A stretch of 19,345 nucleotides of DNA from JBBDKV01 sp040879165. GTDB lineage: Bacteria; Patescibacteriota; Microgenomatia; UBA1400; PJMF01. The stretch's first letter is position 1. Every line of letters starts with the position of its first letter. The stretch spans positions 1 to 19,345 of the forward strand of contig JBBDKV010000020.1 of the NCBI GenBank assembly GCA_040879165.1, in the 5' to 3' direction. The notes under the pieces were generated by a model. That model did not search any database and was not told the origin of the DNA. It saw only the letters and a program-made list of their open reading frames with translations. Made by a program: the position numbers and the translations under genes. Positions 13,764 through 19,345 of the stretch are shown one piece after another.

Positions 13764-13769
13764 TATAAT
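13764..13769 (+). promoter_or_regulatory. -10 element upstream of the typA leader
   Basis: A perfect TATAAT. No good -35 is found at normal spacing. Transcription would begin near 13776, just before the Shine-Dalgarno of the leader ORF. Confidence 0.4.
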
Positions 13770-13796
13770 AACTGCTTCCCTCCCAGAGGAGAAAAA

Positions 13797-13820
13797 ATGA
13801 AAGTACGCACATACGTATAG
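13797..13820 (+). CDS. Seven-codon leader ORF upstream of typA
   Basis: ATG to TAG encodes MKVRTYV. A strong Shine-Dalgarno (GAGGAG, 13786-13791) lies 5 bases before the ATG, whereas typA itself (13839) has none. The leader is in the same frame as typA, and two TAG codons (13818 and 13830) separate them. It may attract ribosomes that then reinitiate on typA, or act as a sensing leader peptide. Coding status is inferred only from the ribosome-binding site. Confidence 0.4.
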   Translation: MKVRTYV

Positions 13821-13838
13821 GTGCCGGAATAGATTGGT

Positions 13839-15665
13839 ATGTCAGCACAAAAAATTCGCAATATCGCCATCGTGGCTCACGTCGATCACGGCAAGACTAG
13901 TCTTGTTGATGCCATGCTGAAGCAAACCAAAGTGTTTGCCGATCATCAAAAAGAACTGCAGCAAACTACCATCTTAGATTCAAACGAACTCGAGCGGGAA
14001 CGCGGCGTGACGATTCTAGCTAAAAATACCGCAGTTTTCTGGGAAGAGTATAAAATTAACATTCTTGATACCCCGGGTCACGCTGATTTTTCTGGTGAGG
14101 TAGAGCGCGTGCTGAACATGGCAGATGGTTGCATTTTGCTGATTGATGCGGCAGAGGGAGTATTATCTCAGACTCGCTTTGTGTTGCGTCTGGCACTTGA
14201 AATGGGCTTGAAAATGATGGTGGTTATAAATAAAGTTGATCGCAAAGATCAGCGGGCTAATGAAGTTGAGAATGAAGTGGCAGATTTGTTTTTGAGTCTG
14301 GTTACTGATGAAGATCAACTCAGTTTTCCCGTCTTATATGCTCGTGGACTTGAGGGCATTGTTGGTCGAAAAATCGAAGAAGAGGAAGATCACTCTTTAA
14401 AAATTACCGATAGCACAACTCTGGCGCCATTGTTTGAAACAATTGTAGAAACTATTCCCGTTCCTGGTGGTGATCCTGATGCACCACTGCAAATGCAGGT
14501 GAATTCTTTAGATTGGGATGATCATATTGGCAAAATTGTGATCGGTCGGGTATTTCAAGGCACGATTTCTCGAGGACAGCGAATCGCGCTTGTTTCCCAA
14601 ACTGGAGAAACTAAAAATGCTACTATTGAGCACTTATTTACCCACAATGGTTTACATCGTGAGCCTATTACCTCAGTTGCTGCTGGAGATATCGTAGCAG
14701 TGTCAGGAATTGAAAAACCAAAAATTGGTGACACGATTGCAGATGTTACTAATCCGATGCCGTTGGTTGGTCTATCAATCAGTGAGCCCACTGTTAAGAT
14801 GCGTCTTTCTGTCAACACTTCGCCATTTTCTGGTCGAGAAGGTGAGTTTTCTACTTCACGTCAGCTGCGTGATCGACTGGCTAAAGAAATTGAAACCAAT
14901 GTTGGTCTTCGTGTCATTCCAGAAGAATCCGGCGAGAGCGTTACTATTGTGGGTCGGGGTGAGTTACACTTGGCAATTTTAGTGGAAACTATGCGACGCG
15001 AAGGCTATGAGTTTTCGCTATCACGTCCAGAGGTGGTGTTGAAAACTATAGACGGCATGACCTGTGAGCCGTGGGAAAATGTGGTGATTGAGGTTCCAGA
15101 TACCTACACCGGTACAATTACGACTGGTATGTCTCAGCGCCGTGCAAAACTGCAAAACATGCATCACATTAGAAACGGAGTGCGCTTTGAATATGAAATA
15201 GCGACAAGTAATTTGATAGGCTACCGCAGTGAATTATTGACAAGTACATCGGGCGAGGGTGTTTTGAATAGTACCTTTTTAGAGTTCCGTCCGGTAGGAG
15301 AGCATGCTGAGTGGCATCGAGGTGGTGCAATTGTTGCTCAAGAAATAGGCTCGGCTACTGCCTATGCAATTGGCAAGGCGCAACAACGCACTACTCTTCT
15401 TGTTAATCCAGGCGATGAAATGTATCCAGGTCAGGTTATTGGCTTTAACAGTCGTGCTGAGGATATGATTATTAATTTGGCAAAAGGTAAAAAATTGACA
15501 AATATGCGCGCCTCTGGCTCAGACTCAACCGTCGTTATTGCTCCAGCACGTAAGCCATCCCTTGAGGACTTTCTGACACTGATCGCTGTTGACGAAATGC
15601 TCGAAGTGACGCCGGCGTCCTTGCGCCTTCGCAAAAAAGATATTACCAAAGCATTGAAGCGGTAA
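13839..15665 (+). CDS. typA: Ribosome-associated GTPase TypA/BipA
   Basis: The protein has 608 residues, the usual length. TypA is an EF-G-like translational GTPase involved in 50S assembly and growth under stress or cold. The G1 loop AHVDHGKT is at 13-20, the switch I region has RERGVTILAKNTA, G3 is DTPGHADF and G4 is NKVDR. Domains III and V and the TypA-specific C-terminal domain follow, with GRGELHLAIL and MRREGYEFSLSRPEV typical of the family. The start at 13839 gives the standard MSAQKIRNIAIVAHVD N-terminus. It lacks a Shine-Dalgarno and sits behind the leader ORF. A hairpin terminator follows its stop. Confidence 0.96.
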   Translation: MSAQKIRNIAIVAHVDHGKTSLVDAMLKQTKVFADHQKELQQTTILDSNELERERGVTILAKNTAVFWEEYKINILDTPGHADFSGEVERVLNMADGCILLIDAAEGVLSQTRFVLRLALEMGLKMMVVINKVDRKDQRANEVENEVADLFLSLVTDEDQLSFPVLYARGLEGIVGRKIEEEEDHSLKITDSTTLAPLFETIVETIPVPGGDPDAPLQMQVNSLDWDDHIGKIVIGRVFQGTISRGQRIALVSQTGETKNATIEHLFTHNGLHREPITSVAAGDIVAVSGIEKPKIGDTIADVTNPMPLVGLSISEPTVKMRLSVNTSPFSGREGEFSTSRQLRDRLAKEIETNVGLRVIPEESGESVTIVGRGELHLAILVETMRREGYEFSLSRPEVVLKTIDGMTCEPWENVVIEVPDTYTGTITTGMSQRRAKLQNMHHIRNGVRFEYEIATSNLIGYRSELLTSTSGEGVLNSTFLEFRPVGEHAEWHRGGAIVAQEIGSATAYAIGKAQQRTTLLVNPGDEMYPGQVIGFNSRAEDMIINLAKGKKLTNMRASGSDSTVVIAPARKPSLEDFLTLIAVDEMLEVTPASLRLRKKDITKALKR

Positions 15666-15676
15666 GAGCAGAGGTC

Positions 15677-15710
15677 GGACATTGATTGCATTGAGGTCAA
15701 TGTCCTTATT
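15677..15710 (+). terminator. Terminator-like hairpin after typA
   Basis: A perfect 9-bp stem GGACATTGA (15677-15685) / TCAATGTCC (15697-15705) with an 11-base loop, followed by TTATT. The T-tract is short, so termination may be partial. It separates typA from lysS. Confidence 0.6.
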
Positions 15711-15738
15711 TAAGATGTCATTTTTCATTTTTTTTGTA

Positions 15739-15744
15739 TATAAT
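15739..15744 (+). promoter_or_regulatory. -10 element of lysS
   Basis: A perfect TATAAT lies in a T-rich stretch 36 bases before the lysS start, with no good -35. The resulting leader contains the Shine-Dalgarno AAGGAGA at 15772-15778. Confidence 0.45.
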
Positions 15745-15779
15745 AACTTGACTGTTTCAAGGCAGTTTTTTAAGGAGAT

Positions 15780-17282
15780 ATGTCACGCATTGATCAAACC
15801 TTCCAAGCTAAAAAAGACAAGAGAACTCAGCTTGAAGAGCGTGGCATTGTTGTGCACCCGCATTCTTTTGATAAAAAACAAACAATTGCTCAGGCTCGTG
15901 AAGCTGAGGGTCAGTCGGTACAAACTGCAGGTCGTATTGTGTCGCTGCGACCGCACGGAAAATTAATTTTTCTTGATTTAGCAGATTCCACAGCAAAAAT
16001 CCAGGTTATGATTCGTAAAGAAAGTATTGGAGAAAATAATTTTTCACTGTTTGAGTTAATTGACACTGGGGATTTTTTGGGTGTTAGTGGTGAGGTTAAA
16101 ACGAGTAAAACTGGCGAGTTAACTATTCTTGCTGAAACTGTTACTTTCTTGGGTAAATCACTTCGTCCGCTTCCCACAGAATGGAACGCCACAGATGACA
16201 AAGAGTTTCGTTTTCGCAAGCGCTATCTAGACATGTTGATTAATCCTGAAGCACGCACAGTGCTCGATGCGCGTTGGCTTATTGTCAAGGAGCTTCGTCG
16301 TTATTTGCAGGATCAGCATAATTTTATTGAGGTGGAAACACCAGTATTGCAAACACTCTATGGTGGCACCAACGCTCGACCATTTACCACGCATATGAAC
16401 GCACTTGATACAGATTTCTACTTGAGAGTTGCTCCCGAGCTCTATTTGAAAAGGCTAGTGGTAGGAGGATATGAAAAAGTTTTTGAAATAGCCCGAAACT
16501 TTCGCAATGAGGGAATTGATCAAACGCATCAACCTGAATTTTCTATGATTGAGTGGTATGAGGCATACGCTGATTATCATCGGATGATGGATGTTGCTGA
16601 AGGATTACTCAAGCATTTGGTAACAAAATTACATAATCGCACAACACTCCAAGTGGGCGAGACGGATATTGACTTGAGCGATACTTGGCCAAGAATTCGA
16701 ATGGTTGACGCAATTGCGCAGTACCTGGAACTTGATGTTGAGCAGCTTGATGATGCGCAGCTGCGGGCTACGTTGAAAGAGCGTGAGATAGGGATGACTG
16801 GCGATTTTAACCGAGGCAAAGCAATTTTTGAATTATTTGATCACGCAGTGACACCTCATCTAATTAAGCCAACTTGGATTATCGATTATCCCAAAGAAGT
16901 CAGTCCGCTTGCCAAGCAGCATCGTGATGACCCCGATTTTGTTGAGCGCTTTGAGTGCTATATTGCGGGTAAAGAACTTATGGATGGCTGGAGTGAGATT
17001 ACTGATGCGCTTGATCAGCGCGATCGTTTTGAGAATGAGCAGCAGCATATGCGCGATGGAGATGAGGAAGCGCATCCGTTGGACGAAGAATTTATAGAAG
17101 CCATGGAGTACGGCATGCCTCCGCTGGGTGGTATTGGTATTGGTATTGACCGACTGGTAATGTTTTTAACTAACACTTGGTCGATTCGTGAGGTGATTGC
17201 GTTTCCGACGTTGCGGCCGAAGCTTGCCCACTCAACTTCGCATTCCACAGATACTCACACTAGAGTGGTTGATCGAAGTTAA
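15780..17282 (+). CDS. lysS: Lysyl-tRNA synthetase, class II
   Basis: The protein has 500 residues. It charges tRNA-Lys with lysine using ATP in the cytoplasm. An OB-fold anticodon-binding domain (about 45-130, VQTAGRIVSLRPHGKLIFLD) precedes the class II catalytic core. Motif 2 lies near 235-260 (FEIARNFRNEGIDQTHQPEFSMIEWY) and motif 3 near 450-470 (GGIGIGIDRLVMFLTN). The lysine-pocket segment GKELMDGWSEITDA is present. The start at 15780 has a strong AAGGAGA Shine-Dalgarno, in contrast to the start sites in the AT-rich island. The C-terminus extends about 20 residues past the usual EVIAFPTLRP end. The stop overlaps that of the convergent gene by 4 bases. Confidence 0.96.
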   Translation: MSRIDQTFQAKKDKRTQLEERGIVVHPHSFDKKQTIAQAREAEGQSVQTAGRIVSLRPHGKLIFLDLADSTAKIQVMIRKESIGENNFSLFELIDTGDFLGVSGEVKTSKTGELTILAETVTFLGKSLRPLPTEWNATDDKEFRFRKRYLDMLINPEARTVLDARWLIVKELRRYLQDQHNFIEVETPVLQTLYGGTNARPFTTHMNALDTDFYLRVAPELYLKRLVVGGYEKVFEIARNFRNEGIDQTHQPEFSMIEWYEAYADYHRMMDVAEGLLKHLVTKLHNRTTLQVGETDIDLSDTWPRIRMVDAIAQYLELDVEQLDDAQLRATLKEREIGMTGDFNRGKAIFELFDHAVTPHLIKPTWIIDYPKEVSPLAKQHRDDPDFVERFECYIAGKELMDGWSEITDALDQRDRFENEQQHMRDGDEEAHPLDEEFIEAMEYGMPPLGGIGIGIDRLVMFLTNTWSIREVIAFPTLRPKLAHSTSHSTDTHTRVVDRS

Positions 17283-17893
17283 TCACTTCTTTCTCCCCTA
17301 AACTCAGTCTCAATTAACCACTGCCAGTCCTCTGGGTTGAGAATCTTGTCAACACCTTCAAAATCTATTAATCCTTGCATAGATTTAAATTCATCAAAGG
17401 AATGCAGGCTTTTGAGCGAGTAGCTGTTCGTTGACGGATACTTTGCTAATAATACTGAATCTGATTCAACAAGTATTTTTGCAGAATTATGATACGAGTC
17501 TGAGTATTCATTCCACAATTCTGTGACAGATTCACTATGTATTAGGCTTTCTTTACTACTTAAAACAGAACTCTCAAAAGTAAAAAGCAATGATTTAGGT
17601 TTGTCAATTGACTTAAACTTTAGTATTGAGTGTGGCTCTAGTATAGCTGGATTGTAGCGGAGAAAACTAGTAGAAGTCAGATCACGAATTTTCCAGTATT
17701 CTTTAAGATCAACTTGATTTTCTGCTTCAGTTTTTTCAGTAAAATCTTGGATGTACTCAGTTTGATGAGATGTGTCCCAAAGATTTCTAAAACGAGGATG
17801 CAGCATTGCAAATGCTATAAAACAAAATAATACAAGAATAAGTAAAAAAAGACTGTTACTGAATGTAGCTTGGATAGGATATAATTTTGTCAT
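17279..17893 (-). CDS. Hypothetical protein with one N-terminal TM segment
   Basis: The protein has 204 residues. One hydrophobic segment (about 13-33, NSLFLLILVLFCFIAFAML) is followed by a soluble part rich in Ser, Glu, Lys and aromatic residues with no cysteine. It is probably anchored in the membrane with the C-terminal part outside. No family or catalytic motif is recognised. The gene converges on lysS with overlapping stops, and its start codon overlaps the divergent membrane-protein start by two bases. The next Met lies near the end of the TM segment, so a later start would delete the anchor. Its position beside a GT-C-like protein suggests an envelope role, but that is a guess. Confidence 0.7.
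   Translation of the reverse strand: MTKLYPIQATFSNSLFLLILVLFCFIAFAMLHPRFRNLWDTSHQTEYIQDFTEKTEAENQVDLKEYWKIRDLTSTSFLRYNPAILEPHSILKFKSIDKPKSLLFTFESSVLSSKESLIHSESVTELWNEYSDSYHNSAKILVESDSVLLAKYPSTNSYSLKSLHSFDEFKSMQGLIDFEGVDKILNPEDWQWLIETEFRGERSD
17856..17885 (+). promoter_or_regulatory. Candidate promoter of the PTPS-related membrane gene
   Basis: TTACTG (17856-17861), 18 bases, then a perfect TATAAT (17880-17885). The start point would fall at about the ATG at 17892, so the message would be leaderless. The element lies inside the coding region of the divergent hypothetical gene. Confidence 0.45.
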
Positions 17894-19345
17894 GATGATA
17901 GCTAATCTTAAGCGAGAATTTGCATTTTTGGTAACATTGACGATTCTAGCATGTATTTTAGTGATTGACGCATGGCTCTTTTCAAGTCAGCCTCAAACTT
18001 TTGATGGTTGGGCTCATTTAGTGACAATGGACAGCTTTGCTCAGTCAATACGCGCGGGCTCACTCCCTGTCAGCTGGTCAGATTCAGTGGCTAACTACGG
18101 TTATCCGCTCGGGCAAATTGCTCATCAGACGACAAATTATTTGGGAGCGGTGTTTTTTCTCATAACTGGCAACATTATTACTGCATATAACATTTTACTT
18201 ACTTTTATTTTGGTGAGCACTGTTTGGGCGATGTACGCTTTTTTGCGTTTATATGTAGGTCAATGGCCAGCTTTTGCTGGCGCTGCTTTATTTAATGTGG
18301 CGCCATATCGCTTTCTCAATACCTATATTAGAGGGGCTTTGCCTGAATTAATTGCGCCTCTTTTTATTCTTCTTACACTTATTGGGCTTGTTGTTTTTTT
18401 TGAGAGAAAAAAGAGAATAGGATTGCCGATTATGACAGCTGGTATGGCTGGATTAGTGCTCACTCATCCTATGATTTTTTTCATTGCAGTACCATTGATT
18501 GCAGGTATGTTTATTTGGTTTTTTTGGAAAAATAGAAGTAATTTTAGATTTGTAGCTAGTGCAGCCGTGTTTTTATTCGCCGGAGTATTAATTGGAGGGT
18601 ACTACCTGCTTCCCCTAGTCTTAGAGTTAAAATATTTTTATCAGGGCAGTGCTCAAAATCAAATTGGCGCAGAGCAGTATCTAGGTGTCAAGTCCTTGAT
18701 TACGGAGCGGTGGGAGTATTTTGATCCAACTACTACGGGAATACGTGAGAATAGACTTCAGTTTGGTTTTCTTGAATTTGTCATAATGTTCACTGCTTTT
18801 GTGCTGCTTTTTTTGAAAAAGAATTTTTATTCAGATAGGGCATATATAGCTTTCTGGTTGGGATTATTTGTACTGATTTTGGCAATGGCTCTACCAGTTT
18901 CAAAATTCTTGTACGATAACGTACCTTTGCTATCTAGTATTCAATTTCCTTGGCGATGGTTGTCGCTATTACAATTATTTCCGCCTATATTGTTAGCTTT
19001 ACTATTCGCCAGAATTAAATATGTAAAAGCTGCGATCTTTTTACTCATTCTATTCATAGCCTTGGTGAGGATTCCCCAAACATACAGTAAAAATTTTGTA
19101 CTGTATCCGCCAGAGAGATATTCTCAAACTTCTGTAAATATTCATAGCACAACTATGAATACAATTTGGTCAGGAGTGACAACTGAGTATCCTCAAAAAG
19201 AAGTCCAGTCTTCGATCATTGCGGGAGATGGTGAGATTGAGTTGCTCAATTACACTCCAACTAAAAGACAATATCGAATATCAGCCAAAGAACCTGTTAG
19301 AATTGCAGAGTACACATTCTATTTTCCTGGTTGGGAAGTCTACGC
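17892..19345 (+). CDS. Multi-pass membrane protein, PTPS-related/GT-C-like (partial)
   Basis: The frame is open to the window end, giving at least 484 residues; the 3' end is missing. An N-terminal TM (about 12-31) is followed by an extracytoplasmic loop FDGWAHLVTMDSFAQSIRAG, then SWSDSVANYGYPLG. This matches the signature of the 6-pyruvoyl-tetrahydropterin-synthase-related membrane family, which despite its name resembles GT-C glycosyltransferases with acidic residues in the first loop. About nine more hydrophobic segments follow to about residue 395, then a soluble beta-rich region. The likely role is transfer of lipid-linked sugars at the cell surface. ATG codons occur at 17892 and 17895. 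A TATAAT at 17880-17885 would give a leaderless transcript. Confidence 0.85.
   Translation, partial: MMIANLKREFAFLVTLTILACILVIDAWLFSSQPQTFDGWAHLVTMDSFAQSIRAGSLPVSWSDSVANYGYPLGQIAHQTTNYLGAVFFLITGNIITAYNILLTFILVSTVWAMYAFLRLYVGQWPAFAGAALFNVAPYRFLNTYIRGALPELIAPLFILLTLIGLVVFFERKKRIGLPIMTAGMAGLVLTHPMIFFIAVPLIAGMFIWFFWKNRSNFRFVASAAVFLFAGVLIGGYYLLPLVLELKYFYQGSAQNQIGAEQYLGVKSLITERWEYFDPTTTGIRENRLQFGFLEFVIMFTAFVLLFLKKNFYSDRAYIAFWLGLFVLILAMALPVSKFLYDNVPLLSSIQFPWRWLSLLQLFPPILLALLFARIKYVKAAIFLLILFIALVRIPQTYSKNFVLYPPERYSQTSVNIHSTTMNTIWSGVTTEYPQKEVQSSIIAGDGEIELLNYTPTKRQYRISAKEPVRIAEYTFYFPGWEVY

Noticed and set aside
13797..13838. UAG recoding joining the leader ORF to typA in one frame
   Set aside because: TypA is complete from 13839 and UAG is a normal stop elsewhere (for example the yjzC-like gene), so two leader stops are simply stops.

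Overview
The window looks like a chromosomal segment of an uncultivated bacterium. My best guess is a Patescibacteria/CPR lineage. The hints are a lean housekeeping set, mixed encoding of the tRNA CCA end, several starts with no Shine-Dalgarno that sit where a transcript would begin, and a GT-C-like PTPS-related membrane protein. This placement is an inference. UGA and UAG both act as ordinary stops, so the standard bacterial code applies.

Left part (1-2415): a cluster of three tight hairpins, a tRNA-Ser with the odd anticodon ACT (minus), an AlkA-like DNA glycosylase (minus), uracil-DNA glycosylase (plus), a short YdeI/OmpD-associated protein (minus), tRNA-Ser(GCT) (minus) and tRNA-Ser(GGA) (plus).

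First accessory block (about 2406-7352): an AT-rich cassette directly behind tRNA-Ser(GGA). It is bracketed by two diverged ~110-bp direct repeats, the left one including the tRNA 3' end. It holds a divergently transcribed C39-like cysteine peptidase and a tight four-gene operon: NadE-like amide ligase, carbon-nitrogen hydrolase, type III PLP decarboxylase and ATP-grasp ligase. The operon starts behind a near-ideal promoter with a perfect 17-bp palindrome against its -35. The enzymes suggest a small-molecule or peptide-tailoring pathway with amide or ammonia chemistry; I do not recognise the product.

Second accessory block (about 7360-12920): a 59-codon YjzC-like gene whose predicted mRNA has perfectly complementary 15-nt ends, then a LexA-like self-cleaving repressor with a palindromic operator over its own leaderless promoter. 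The repressor leads a type II CBASS operon: membrane protein (candidate effector), CD-NTase, Cap2 (E2-E1 fusion) and Cap3 (JAMM isopeptidase). Type II CBASS is known: the CD-NTase makes a nucleotide alarm signal on phage infection, Cap2 primes it by conjugating its C-terminus, Cap3 reverses this, and the effector kills or halts the cell. What is unusual here is the LexA-like control and the unrecognised two-TM/Rossmann-like effector. A degenerate tRNA-Ser 3' end just beyond cap3 suggests that this block also arrived by tRNA-targeted integration. No integrase is in the window.

Right part (13173-19345): a two-TM small protein overlapping a GIY-YIG protein, typA/bipA behind a 7-codon leader ORF, lysS with a strong Shine-Dalgarno, a one-TM hypothetical (minus) convergent with lysS, and a multi-pass PTPS-related membrane protein that runs off the end. 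The start codons of the last two genes overlap divergently.
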